Origin: UBA6772 sp965183875
GTDB taxonomy: Bacteria > Bacteroidota > Bacteroidia > Flavobacteriales > UBA7430
Reading direction: 5' to 3'
Length of the DNA stretch: 64,000 nt
NCBI GenBank assembly: GCA_965183875.1
Contig: CBCYMK010000023.1
Location: forward strand, 62,001-126,000
Part shown: positions 8,158 to 17,053 of the stretch, one piece after another
Layout of the letters: each line of letters opens with the position of its first letter
Position numbering within the stretch: the stretch's first letter is position 1
Notes under the pieces: generated by a model
The model's input: only the letters and a program-made list of their open reading frames with translations
The model's database searches: none
What the model was told of the DNA's origin: nothing
Made by a program: the position numbers and the translations under genes

Positions 8158-11100
8158 ATGAGAATTATAATACCTCTATGGTCTCTGGTATTTTTTGCCA
8201 GTACGATTATGCGTGCACAACACAGTCAAATAGATCCTGTAATGGAGGCTTATCAGTCTGCTTTAGATCAGTATAAGTCGGCCTCTTATGCAATGGCTTA
8301 CCAGGGTTTTACAAGCATAGATAATCGCATAGAAGACAAGAATAGCTTGTTGGCTATGAATACCGATTACTATAAAGCACTTGCGGCAATGCGTTTATAC
8401 AATAGCGATACAGAGTTTTTGTTAAAAGCTTTTATGAACGATTACCCTAACAGCACACTTTTTTATGAAGCTTCAAGGAATTTAGCAGATTTTTATTTTA
8501 GTAAAAGAGCGTATACCAAAGCTATAGAATATTATGACTTAGTTGATATTTCAAAACTTAGAAACAAGTATAGAGACAACTATAAATTCCAATTTGCCTA
8601 CTGCTTATTTTCTGTAGGTGATCTAAAAGAAGCGGCTGCCTATTTTCATGATCTTCTATCTAATGAGAGTGAATACCAACATAAAGCTAAATACTACTTT
8701 GGCTATATTGCTTATGCCGAAGGAAATTTAGCTACTTCAAAAAGACATTTCGAAGATTTATTAGCGCTCGGATTATATACAGATGAAATACCCCTTTATA
8801 TTACTCAAATCTACCACCAACAGAATGAGTATAATTTACTTTTAAATTTTAGCCTTAATTATATAGATTCTATCAACGATTCATCAGCTGAGATGTATAA
8901 GCTTGTGGCTGAAGCCTATTACCATACTAAAGATTTCTCTAGGGCTATATACTATTTTAATGATAAGTATTTAGCTGGCCAACATAACTTAGATAATTTA
9001 GGGTATTATCTACTAGGTCAATCGTATTACCGTACACAAGAATATTCTCTTGCCAGTACTTCGTTTAATAAAATTATAGAGGCAGAAGATAGTTTAGCGC
9101 AAAATGCTTATTATTATTTAGCAGATTGTTATTTAGAATTAGGGGATAAAAAATCTGCGCAAAACGCTTTTGAGTCTGCATCTTACTACGATTTTAACAA
9201 TGCTATTACAGAGCATTCAAATTTTAATTTCGCGAAATTATGTTACGAATTAGGGTATCCCTATGCAGACCCTACCATGATTTTACAGGATTTTATAAAC
9301 GACTTCCCTACATCAGAGTATTTAGATGAAGCCTATTCTTATCTGGTAAATGCATTTTTAACCCATAAAGATTACCCAAGAGCCATAAAATCTATGGAGG
9401 CGAATGGTTTAGAAAATATTCGTTTACAACAGGCTTATCAAGAAGTTTCTTATTATAGAGCGGTACAGCTGTTTAACGATAAGGATTATTCTAACTCTAT
9501 ATTGCATTTCGATAAATCATTAGACTATCCTCATGATAAAACCTACCAGGCTCTAGCTATGTATTGGAAAGGGGAAGCTTATTATGATTTAGAACGTTAT
9601 ACGGAATGTATTGCTACTTATAACGAATTCCAAAATTCGGCACTAGCGAGTACAATGCCAGAATTTGAGTCTGCTTCTTATCATATAGCTTATGCAAACT
9701 TCAAATTATGGAATTTCTCTAAAGCAATTACCGCTTTTGAAACCTTCTCAGCAAATGTAGTTTCTACAGATACTCGTTTACACGATGCGTATACAAGAAT
9801 GGGAGATGCTTACTATATGTTAAAAGACTATACTCATTCTATAAATAATTATAATAAAGCGATTAAATTATGGGGACTTGATACAGATTATGCTGCTTAT
9901 CAAATTGCTTTGGCTTACCATCAAATGGATAAACACGAAAGTGTGATCGAGCACTTACAGGATTATTCTACCCTTTACCCATCCTCAATTTATAAAGACG
10001 ATGCTTTGTATAGAATAGGGGAGGCTTTTATAAAATTAAATAAACCTGCTAATGCAATCGATAGTTTTAATGCTATAGAGCAGTTGTACCCTTCAAGTGT
10101 TTTTGTAACAGGAGCACGTATGAAAGTTGGGGTTTTACTCTATAACTCTGGCGACTATGAATCTAGTATTACCGCTTTTAAGCGATTGGTTTCAGACTAT
10201 CCCGCTTCAAGTACAGCCAGAGAGGCTATTAATAATGCACGTAGTGTATATGTAGATTTAGGAAAGGTTTCGGATTATGCTAGTTGGTTGGAAACTTTAA
10301 GCTTTGTTAATATAAGTACCTCAGCATTAGATTCTACTTCTTATGAATCTGCCGAACTGCAGTACCTAAAAGGGTTTTATGAGAAGTCTTATTCAGGCTT
10401 TCAAACCTATTTAACAAACTACCCCGAAGGGACTTTTAAACTCTCAGCTCATTATTATTATGCCAAATCAGCTGTAGAAATTGACAGTATAGATCAAGCT
10501 ATAGCAGCATTTGAAGTTGTCAATTCATACAATTCAAATATCTACTCTAAGTCTTCCATAAAAGAAATGGCTGTGCTTTACCAGTCTGCAAAAAATTATA
10601 CGAAAGCATTAGAGAGTTTTACTAAGCTCGATTTAATGGCAGAGACTGTAGAAGAGCAACTTTTTGCGAAACACGGTTTAATGGATTGTAACAGTAAGCT
10701 TGGTGCTTTCGATAAAGCTATTGAGCAAGCAAGCTTAATTTTAAACTCTGGTAGGGTAGACGAGCGTGAGATTTTAGAACTTAATACTTTTATTGCTAGG
10801 GCTGCATTTTCCAATTTAGATAAAGATTTAGCCACCGAAAAATATACGCTTATTGAAGAAATGAGTCAAGGAGAAGTGAAAGCTGAAGCAATGTATCATT
10901 TAGCTTACTTGGCATTTTACTCTGGAGATTATGCTATCTCTAAACAAATTATTTTCGAGCAGTCTCGCTTATTACCCTTGTATAAGTTTTGGCTCGGTAA
11001 ATCGTTTATTGTTTTGGCTCAAAATTATTGGCTCGAAGGCGATATTTTTCAAGCTACACACACCCTAGAACAACTGCTTTTAAATATTAAAGACCCTTTA

Positions 11101-11238
11101 GTTTTAAAAGAAGCCCGTAGTTTAAAAGCTGAAATTATGGCTAAAGAAAATATAGAACAAAAGATGTCGCTGAATTTAGACCCTAGCCTAATTACAGACT
11201 CTATACAACAAACAGATTCATTAATAATTGCAGAATAA
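8158..11238 (+). CDS. Large periplasmic tetratricopeptide-repeat protein
   Basis: The 1026-residue protein has a cleavable signal peptide (MRIIIPLWSLVFFASTIMRAQ) followed almost entirely by TPR-like helical hairpins. Recurrent patterns such as A..Y..A...F, LGDLYY-type helices and Y.LA..Y...D.KSA are visible throughout. No catalytic domain is seen. TPR arrays of this kind act as scaffolds; in Bacteroidota such a protein is often encoded directly upstream of a beta-barrel partner, as here. The next gene starts 7 bases after this stop. The role is inferred to be protein-protein interaction in the periplasm, perhaps in outer-membrane assembly or surface organisation. The specific partner is unknown beyond the neighbour. 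Confidence 0.85.
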   Translation: MRIIIPLWSLVFFASTIMRAQHSQIDPVMEAYQSALDQYKSASYAMAYQGFTSIDNRIEDKNSLLAMNTDYYKALAAMRLYNSDTEFLLKAFMNDYPNSTLFYEASRNLADFYFSKRAYTKAIEYYDLVDISKLRNKYRDNYKFQFAYCLFSVGDLKEAAAYFHDLLSNESEYQHKAKYYFGYIAYAEGNLATSKRHFEDLLALGLYTDEIPLYITQIYHQQNEYNLLLNFSLNYIDSINDSSAEMYKLVAEAYYHTKDFSRAIYYFNDKYLAGQHNLDNLGYYLLGQSYYRTQEYSLASTSFNKIIEAEDSLAQNAYYYLADCYLELGDKKSAQNAFESASYYDFNNAITEHSNFNFAKLCYELGYPYADPTMILQDFINDFPTSEYLDEAYSYLVNAFLTHKDYPRAIKSMEANGLENIRLQQAYQEVSYYRAVQLFNDKDYSNSILHFDKSLDYPHDKTYQALAMYWKGEAYYDLERYTECIATYNEFQNSALASTMPEFESASYHIAYANFKLWNFSKAITAFETFSANVVSTDTRLHDAYTRMGDAYYMLKDYTHSINNYNKAIKLWGLDTDYAAYQIALAYHQMDKHESVIEHLQDYSTLYPSSIYKDDALYRIGEAFIKLNKPANAIDSFNAIEQLYPSSVFVTGARMKVGVLLYNSGDYESSITAFKRLVSDYPASSTAREAINNARSVYVDLGKVSDYASWLETLSFVNISTSALDSTSYESAELQYLKGFYEKSYSGFQTYLTNYPEGTFKLSAHYYYAKSAVEIDSIDQAIAAFEVVNSYNSNIYSKSSIKEMAVLYQSAKNYTKALESFTKLDLMAETVEEQLFAKHGLMDCNSKLGAFDKAIEQASLILNSGRVDEREILELNTFIARAAFSNLDKDLATEKYTLIEEMSQGEVKAEAMYHLAYLAFYSGDYAISKQIIFEQSRLLPLYKFWLGKSFIVLAQNYWLEGDIFQATHTLEQLLLNIKDPLVLKEARSLKAEIMAKENIEQKMSLNLDPSLITDSIQQTDSLIIAE

Positions 11239-11245
11239 TAAGCCT

Positions 11246-12844
11246 ATGAAAAAGTATATCGTATTTGTTGTAGCTTGTTTTACTGTATTTGTAGTTCAAG
11301 CACAAGAAGAGCTGAAAAGTGAGGTTATAGATGTTGTAAAAGATTTTAGACCTAAAATCATGGAGGCTCATAAAATTAAGAGTCAACCTGTATTTATCGA
11401 TACCTCTAAAGTGTCCGAGAATTTAACCTATAAAATAAGGTTTGAGGAATTTAGAGTAAAACAATTTACTGACTCCTTAACAGCACTAAAAATAAAGAGA
11501 AATACTTTAGAAAAACTTTACACTAAACATATTGAACTCGGTTTAGGAACTGTTTTCAATCCGCACCTAGCTTTAGATTTTAGTAATGGTAAAAGTACTA
11601 AAAGTATCTATCAGGCCTATTTAAATTACGATGCGGCTTTTTCGTCTGAAGTTAATCCAAGAGAACATTTTAGCGTATTGAATTTTGGGGGAGCCTATAA
11701 ACGTGTGCTTAAATCATTTGTACTCCAGTCCGATTTATTGGTAGACGATAGCTATCGATTTAACGCTATTGAAAACTCCTTTAGGAATACTAATATTGCT
11801 TTAAATTCAGATTTTCAATTTACCGATACTTCTAGAGTTATAGTCCCTAGAAAAATGACGCTTTCTACAGATGTGTTTTTTAGAAATATAGCGTTTAAGG
11901 AATATGAAGTTTCATTAACAAGTATTCATTCTGGTAGTTACAAACAATTGAAAAAGTGGGATTTAGGGAATGATCTAGCTATTATAAAGTCTAATAATTT
12001 AAACACGTTTCAATGGAGGTCGAGTTTAAGAAGTGAGAAGTCTGAGGGGCGTTCTAAATTATTAGTGGGTGTAAATACCGACCTGTTAGCGAATGATTTT
12101 AAAATATTCCCTGAACTAAGAGCGCAGTATGAGCTTATAAAGAAAGGTCTTTTTGCCTATTCTGAATTGGGTGGATCTAGAGAAGTGTATAACTTAAGAA
12201 CTGTTTATGGAGCTAATCCATTTACCAATCCATCTTCTATTATTACTGAAGAAGTGCTACCCAATAACTCCAAATACTTTGTACGTGTAGGTATTAATGG
12301 TAACCTGTTTAGAGGGGTTAGTTATCAGGCAAGTATTGAGGCTAATAGACAAGATGCTTTTATGCATTTTGTACAATCTATAAATTTCCAGGATGTTTAT
12401 GGACCGAGTTTAATACCTCAGTTTACAGAAGTTAATATGGTAAAATTAAATGCTCAAATTGATGCTAAGTGGACCGATAAATTTCATGTATGGCTAAAAG
12501 CAGATTATAGCTCTTTTGATAAATACTTATCACATATTCCTGAATTTAAAATGGGCTTATATGGCGATTACCATTATAACGATCAATGGTTTATAAGTAG
12601 TTCTGTTAGGTATACTGGTGCAAGGGAGTATTTGGTATTTGAGGATGAGGTATTGCAAGAAAGTAGTTCTGATTTGAGTTTGAGTCCTATGATAGACTTA
12701 AACTGTAAAGTAAATTTTGCCTACAATACTCAAATAGGTTTTTATTTAGAAGGATTAAACCTATTTGATAATAGCATCGATTTTTTACAACAAGAGCTTT
12801 TAATTGGGCGTAGAATAAATTTTGGAGCTCAATACAGATTTTAA
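11246..12844 (+). CDS. Outer-membrane beta-barrel partner of the TPR protein
   Basis: The 532-residue protein has a signal peptide (MKKYIVFVVACFTVFVVQAQ). A short conserved segment follows, EVIDVVKDFRPKIMEAHKIKSQPVF, of a kind typical of TonB-receptor-like proteins without a plug. Alternating aromatic beta-strands continue to a terminal YRF, the usual C-terminal barrel signature. I set the start at ATG 11246 because it gives a clean signal peptide; an upstream ATG at 11228 would overlap the TPR gene. It is probably co-transcribed with the TPR gene. The barrel probably receives or anchors the TPR protein. The substrate is unknown. Confidence 0.75.
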   Translation: MKKYIVFVVACFTVFVVQAQEELKSEVIDVVKDFRPKIMEAHKIKSQPVFIDTSKVSENLTYKIRFEEFRVKQFTDSLTALKIKRNTLEKLYTKHIELGLGTVFNPHLALDFSNGKSTKSIYQAYLNYDAAFSSEVNPREHFSVLNFGGAYKRVLKSFVLQSDLLVDDSYRFNAIENSFRNTNIALNSDFQFTDTSRVIVPRKMTLSTDVFFRNIAFKEYEVSLTSIHSGSYKQLKKWDLGNDLAIIKSNNLNTFQWRSSLRSEKSEGRSKLLVGVNTDLLANDFKIFPELRAQYELIKKGLFAYSELGGSREVYNLRTVYGANPFTNPSSIITEEVLPNNSKYFVRVGINGNLFRGVSYQASIEANRQDAFMHFVQSINFQDVYGPSLIPQFTEVNMVKLNAQIDAKWTDKFHVWLKADYSSFDKYLSHIPEFKMGLYGDYHYNDQWFISSSVRYTGAREYLVFEDEVLQESSSDLSLSPMIDLNCKVNFAYNTQIGFYLEGLNLFDNSIDFLQQELLIGRRINFGAQYRF

Positions 12845-12919
12845 ATTATCTCCTCATTACAAGGCTTCTATTATTTAATTTTATTAAATTCGTAGCAGTA
12901 AAAATTAAAAACAAATAAG

Positions 12920-13660
12920 ATGAAGAAAATAGGTTTACTTAAAGGAATGGCTTTATTACTTGCCACAGGTTTGTTTTCGTTAACTACTCAGGCTCAGATT
13001 AAAGCTCAAGACACAAAGAAAGCACACGATACAAAACGATTTTCACGTCCCGTAAATACAGGATCTAACCATACCGTATTGTTATTAGATACTGCATGGG
13101 GAAGTTTATCGCCAGAAGTAGGGGATGAAATTGCTGCTTATGATGTAGACGGTAATATGGTTTCTAGTATTGTTTATATAGGTCACCATACAGGATTAGC
13201 TCTTTGGGGAGACGATGAGTATACCACAGAGAAAGAAGGTCTTTCAAAAGGAGAAGTTTTTAGCTTAAAATGGTGGAAGAAATCTTCAAATGAAATGCTT
13301 TCATTAAATATGAATTCATTCGAAAGAGGTTCTAGCAATTATGCTAAAGATGCCTTAACTGTAATTTCTAGCATTTCTGTTAACGAAGCTTTAGTACAAG
13401 AGATGGAGTTGTTTCAGAATGTACCTAACCCTGTGTCAGATTTCACTGAAATTAGTTTTTACTTACCTACAGCTTCAAAATTACGCCTTAGCTTACACAA
13501 TAACTTAGGTCAAGAAGTAATGGTACTTGCCGATTCTAAATTCGAAGCTGGATCACATAAAGTAGCTATGAAATCTGCTTCTATTAAACCAGGGGTTTAT
13601 TTTTACAAGATGCAAAGTGGAAACGAAAAAATCACTAAACAAATGACTGTAGTAAAATAA
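12920..13660 (+). CDS. T9SS type A sorting-domain secreted protein
   Basis: The 246-residue exported protein has a signal peptide (residues 1-26, ending TTQAQ). A small globular region follows (about 40-150) with a hydrophobic beta-rich segment, HTVLLLDTAWGSLSPEVGDE. A C-terminal T9SS type A domain begins about residue 165 with FQNVPNPVSDFTEISFYLP and ends in the basic KITKQMTVVK. That domain directs secretion through the type IX system and usually attachment to the cell surface. The central domain is not one I recognise. It is followed by a strong terminator, so it appears monocistronic. Confidence 0.88.
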   Translation: MKKIGLLKGMALLLATGLFSLTTQAQIKAQDTKKAHDTKRFSRPVNTGSNHTVLLLDTAWGSLSPEVGDEIAAYDVDGNMVSSIVYIGHHTGLALWGDDEYTTEKEGLSKGEVFSLKWWKKSSNEMLSLNMNSFERGSSNYAKDALTVISSISVNEALVQEMELFQNVPNPVSDFTEISFYLPTASKLRLSLHNNLGQEVMVLADSKFEAGSHKVAMKSASIKPGVYFYKMQSGNEKITKQMTVVK

Positions 13661-13679
13661 TAGTCTTTAAAATATTTTA

Positions 13680-13708
13680 AATGCCGTCTTATAGAGACGG
13701 CATTTTTT
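13680..13708 (+). terminator. Terminator after the 246-residue T9SS cargo gene
   Basis: A 10-bp stem (AATGCCGTCT/AGACGGCATT) with a five-base loop is followed by a T run, 20 bases after the stop. Confidence 0.9.
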
Positions 13709-13798
13709 ATTTAACACCATTTATAAGTAGAATTAAGTTTACATATTTTTCTCATCGCTTAATTTGTCTATTTTTGTGTGTCTATATTAAAAATCGAT

Positions 13799-15370
13799 AT
13801 GTTTAAAAAGCTTTTTGTTACCCTTATATTTTGTCTGGCTTGTACTTTTGTTTCACAAGCCCAAGAAACTCACGATGTAAAAAGAGGAGAAACACTCTAT
13901 AGTGTTTCTAAACAGTACGGTATTTCTATTAGTGAAATTGTTAAAGCTAACCCTTCAGCAAAACGTGGTCTTAAAAGAGGGATGAATATTGTTATTCCTA
14001 TAATTCATGAGTCAATAGATACCATTGTATATATCATGCATGATGTACGTCCATTAGAGTCTTTTTATTCAATTAAAAATAAATATGGAGTCTCTGAAGA
14101 AGTACTTTTAGAGTTTAACCCTTTCTTATCGGATGGTTTTCGTTCTGGTATTCGTATTAAAATCCCACAGTTTGAGGATGTTGATGTAAGCGAAGAAATA
14201 GAATTTATTAAAGAAGAAAAAGCAGAGGACTTTTTTGAGGAGTTAAAAGGAAGGAAAAATAAGTTTCAGAAAAAAGAGCTTTATAATGTAGCTTTTATGC
14301 TCCCACTATACCTCGATAAAAATGACCGTATTGAGGCACTTCAAGATCTAGATAAGGAAGATGAAATCTATAAGAAAACTCTTTATGCTTTAGATTTTTA
14401 CTCAGGAGCTAAAATTGCGATAGACAGCTTGAATAAGGCTGGTATGTCTATAAATGTTCATGTATACGATACAAAAAACGACCCTCATGAAACCTACGAT
14501 TTAGTTACTCAAAAAGAGTTTGATGATATGGATATTGTTATCGGACCTTTTTACGCTAAAAATTATAAAATTGCTGCTGAAATTTTAAGCCGTAGAGGAG
14601 TTCCTACTGTAGCACCTTTATCTACTAAAGGAAATCTATTAGAAAATATAGCAAATGCGTTCCAAGTTATTCCAACGAAAAAACGTCAGGTAAGTTATAT
14701 GTCAGAATTTATTGCAGAGAACTATGCAGACAAAAATATTTTACTTGTCCGTAGAGATTCTGTTGACGATATAAACTACAAAGATTGGATGTTATCTGCT
14801 TTAGATTTAGACTCTCTACCAAGTTACAGAGAGATTTTACTTAATAAGCATCAATCAGTAATCGATTCTATTTACCACGAATTAGACACTTTGGCTGAGA
14901 CGAATGTAATTTTAGTTCCTTCGACAGAAAAAGACTTTGTAACTGATTTATTAACCAAACTAAACGCTGCTAGAGATTCTAGTGTTGTTGTGTTTGGAAT
15001 GCCCGAATGGTATACGTTTAAAGATTTAGACTATGAATATTTAATGAACCTTAATGTTCATATGCCTAACAGTGGTGTACTTTCTTATAACGACAGCTTA
15101 ACACAGTACTTTGTAGAGAATTATCAAGTTGAAACGGGCTCAGATCCAAGTCCACGCTTTTCTTTTTCAGGTTTTGATGTAACTTTCTATTTCCTTACTC
15201 AACTGATGAACTATGGGGGTGTTTCTTCTGAATTATTTTTAGAACCCAAAGATTTACTGAATCTAAATTTCGACTTTAACTATAAACGCAACCAGGACAA
15301 TGGTTCTAGAAATCAAGCAGTACAAATTATTAAGTACCAAGATCTAGAAATTATTAGAGTTGATGAGTAA
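13799..15370 (+). CDS. LysM and periplasmic-binding-protein type I fold protein
   Basis: The 523-residue exported protein has a signal peptide ending VSQAQ. Two LysM modules follow: THDVKRGETLYSVSKQYGIS..., about residues 24-68, and a second, weaker one at about 76-120. The rest (about 160-520) resembles a type 1 periplasmic binding protein (Leu/Ile/Val-binding fold), with ALDFYSGAKIAIDSLNKAGM and IVIGPFYAKNYKIAAEIL. LysM binds peptidoglycan; the fused binding domain suggests sensing or regulating something at the wall rather than amino-acid uptake, and no permease is nearby. I chose ATG 13799 (MFKKLFVT...) because it gives a normal signal peptide, rather than an alternative start at 13778. 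The Rhs fragment begins within 25 bases of the stop. Confidence 0.85.
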   Translation: MFKKLFVTLIFCLACTFVSQAQETHDVKRGETLYSVSKQYGISISEIVKANPSAKRGLKRGMNIVIPIIHESIDTIVYIMHDVRPLESFYSIKNKYGVSEEVLLEFNPFLSDGFRSGIRIKIPQFEDVDVSEEIEFIKEEKAEDFFEELKGRKNKFQKKELYNVAFMLPLYLDKNDRIEALQDLDKEDEIYKKTLYALDFYSGAKIAIDSLNKAGMSINVHVYDTKNDPHETYDLVTQKEFDDMDIVIGPFYAKNYKIAAEILSRRGVPTVAPLSTKGNLLENIANAFQVIPTKKRQVSYMSEFIAENYADKNILLVRRDSVDDINYKDWMLSALDLDSLPSYREILLNKHQSVIDSIYHELDTLAETNVILVPSTEKDFVTDLLTKLNAARDSSVVVFGMPEWYTFKDLDYEYLMNLNVHMPNSGVLSYNDSLTQYFVENYQVETGSDPSPRFSFSGFDVTFYFLTQLMNYGGVSSELFLEPKDLLNLNFDFNYKRNQDNGSRNQAVQIIKYQDLEIIRVDE

Positions 15371-15418
15371 AGTGTTCTGATTCCGATTTGTTAAGATTAC
15401 TACCCAGGCGGGTCTATT

Positions 15419-16297
15419 ATGCCCGGACGGAATTTTTCAAGTAATTCTTACGAATATGGCTTCAATGGAATGCGTAAAGTGGATGAGATAAGCGGAAGCG
15501 GAAACCACTACACAGCAGAGTTTTGGGAATATGACCCAAGAACAGTTCGCAGATGGAACACCGACCCAGTTGTAAAAGAATGGGAAAGTCCTTATGCAAC
15601 TTTTAGAGGGAATCCAATATGGTTTGTTGACCCTCATGGAGATGATCCAGGCGAATATATTCAGCAAGATAATGGTGATGGAACAGCGACAACGACTAAA
15701 ATTAGCGATTTGGGTGATGAAGAGGGGGTTGATTTTACACACATCAAAGGAGGAGAGCATGATGGTCAGACGCTTATCGAAAGTCAGGCAACGGGACAAG
15801 GTGTATATATGAAATCCTCAAAGAATATAGAAGGATTTACTCAAAGAGATGGAGGTATTAACTGGAATACTATTTATGATGAATTTCTACAAGGAACTGG
15901 ACCTGAAAATAGTTTAGTAACAACTCCTGGTATGTTACAAGAGATAATGAAATCGCCCCAGTTTTCAGAAGCCTTTAAAGAGTATTTTGATGCTGGTGCA
16001 CCTTCAAAAATGGCAGTTAATCCATCTTTTGGTATACCTGGAGCTGTTAAAGCTGGAGATAATATGACTGCTCAAATGGTGGGAAAAGCTTCATATAGTT
16101 TTTATAATACAGGCGATAAATTGGTCATTACAATAATGGATAGTAAATCCGTTATGTCATATTCTTTAAATCCAATAGTGAAAATTCTTCCAGAAAACTG
16201 GGTTAATGAAGATAGGGGAAGTTCTAATAACCCAGTGCCACAAGGTACAACTCGTCAAACTTATCTAATGATGTTAGATATAAAACAACAAAAGTGA
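15419..16297 (+). CDS. Orphan Rhs C-terminal fragment (end of core plus toxin-like tip)
   Basis: Residues 1-74 are the end of an RHS repeat-associated core. They contain PGRNFSSNSYEYGFNG, AEFWEYDPRTVRRWN and the closing WFVDPHGDDP. The family's GMLLPGR-like approach can be followed in frame back to 15395 (DYYPGGSIMPGR). There an in-frame TAA at 15392 ends it, so the long N-terminal Rhs shell and any secretion domain are missing. Residues 75-292 form a variable C-terminal domain that I do not recognise, with SFYNTGDKLVITIMDSKS as its clearest beta-rich stretch. In Rhs proteins this position carries the toxin. The next gene, one base downstream, fits an immunity protein. Whether this start is used is unknown. 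It may be a displaced tip kept for recombination, or a dead remnant. Confidence 0.75.
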   Translation: MPGRNFSSNSYEYGFNGMRKVDEISGSGNHYTAEFWEYDPRTVRRWNTDPVVKEWESPYATFRGNPIWFVDPHGDDPGEYIQQDNGDGTATTTKISDLGDEEGVDFTHIKGGEHDGQTLIESQATGQGVYMKSSKNIEGFTQRDGGINWNTIYDEFLQGTGPENSLVTTPGMLQEIMKSPQFSEAFKEYFDAGAPSKMAVNPSFGIPGAVKAGDNMTAQMVGKASYSFYNTGDKLVITIMDSKSVMSYSLNPIVKILPENWVNEDRGSSNNPVPQGTTRQTYLMMLDIKQQK

Positions 16298-16298
16298 T

Positions 16299-16697
16299 AT
16301 GAAAAAGATTCTGGTAATAGGTCTGTTCGTTGTTGTAATATTAATTGGATTCTATACTGTGAAATCTCCAAATCCTGTTGGGTTATATGTAGCAAAACAT
16401 AATGTTAATACGATAGATTCATTATGGATAGAAAAAAACGGACACTATACAAGACACATATATAATATGAATGGCGAATTTTTGTATACTAATGAAGGAG
16501 AGTGGAAGATTCAGAATAAAAAATTATTGTTATCCGATTTTTTTCCTAATGATGACCAAGCACTTAAAAAGGGTTATAATTTTGATAGTGTCCTTATGAC
16601 TTTTTCAGTGCCTTTAGAAAAAAGTTTTGGCAGAGAAGCTTTTGATTATGATGAAACAACGGCAAAGTATCGGTTTTATAAATTATACTTTGAGTAA
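16299..16697 (+). CDS. Putative immunity protein of the orphan Rhs tip
   Basis: The 132-residue protein has one N-terminal hydrophobic helix (residues 4-21) and then a soluble polar domain rich in Tyr and Lys, including a GEWKIQNKKLLLSDFF segment. It is not a family I know. The start ATG lies one base after the Rhs fragment stop, the tight spacing usual for polymorphic-toxin immunity genes. A membrane-anchored periplasmic domain would suit neutralising a toxin that acts in the periplasm or at the inner membrane. This is inference from position and topology only. A simple DUF-type lipocalin-like protein is the alternative. Confidence 0.55.
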   Translation: MKKILVIGLFVVVILIGFYTVKSPNPVGLYVAKHNVNTIDSLWIEKNGHYTRHIYNMNGEFLYTNEGEWKIQNKKLLLSDFFPNDDQALKKGYNFDSVLMTFSVPLEKSFGREAFDYDETTAKYRFYKLYFE

Positions 16698-16708
16698 AGT
16701 AAATGGAT

Positions 16709-17010
16709 TTAAGAACTTTTTAAAACGCTTGAGAGATTATCTTTCAGGCGTTTTTTGTTAACGGCCATATCAATGATGTGGCAAAGAGATTTAAGATCTT
16801 CCTTGTCCAGCTCTGTCATTAATTTAAGGCGTTCAATCAAATCCGCATCAAACGAATTAATATCAACGGGTTTATCATCGGAAAATAAATCTCCAACAGA
16901 AATACCCAAAGCATCCGCAATTTTTTTAAGAGAAGAAACGGTAGGCTCAACTTTACCGCTTTCAAAGTGGACTTACTATGCTTGGGAGATAAGTTGATAT
17001 CAGAGAGTAA
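16709..17010 (-). pseudogene. Broken XRE-family helix-turn-helix regulator
   Basis: On the minus strand, 16909 to 16709 encodes an intact C-terminal part beginning MGISVGDLFSDDKPVD, with a helical tail. Upstream in the same frame, FESGKVEPTVSSLKKIADAL is the clear second half of an XRE/Cro helix-turn-helix. Before FESGK the frame meets TAG and TAA stops. The expected recognition-helix residues (RELLSDINLSP...) continue in another frame for about 50 bases and then lose similarity. No start codon with a full first helix is present. The gene has therefore lost its N terminus and carries at least one indel. It sits beside the orphan Rhs tip, consistent with a small decaying island. The frameshift here is a missing base, unlike the four extra-base frameshifts elsewhere. 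Confidence 0.7.
16722..16756. terminator. Probable bidirectional terminator between the immunity gene and the XRE remnant
   Basis: A 14-base imperfect stem (AAAACGCTTGAGAG against CTTTCAGGCGTTTT, G-U pairs allowed) with an ATTAT loop is flanked by A and T runs. It lies 25 bases after the immunity gene stop and inside the 3' end of the leftward XRE remnant, so it can serve both directions. Confidence 0.6.
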
Positions 17011-17053
17011 CTCTCTATTGGAAACTTAAGATACTAATTAAAAAAAATGAAAG

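Noticed and set aside
13799..15370. Amino-acid ABC transporter substrate-binding protein
   Set aside because: The binding fold is present but is preceded by LysM modules and there is no permease or ATPase gene next to it, so uptake is not supported.
15437..15812. ORFs of 120 (minus) and 72 (plus) codons inside the Rhs fragment
   Set aside because: They are out-of-frame shadows. The +3 frame with the Rhs core motifs is clearly the coding one.
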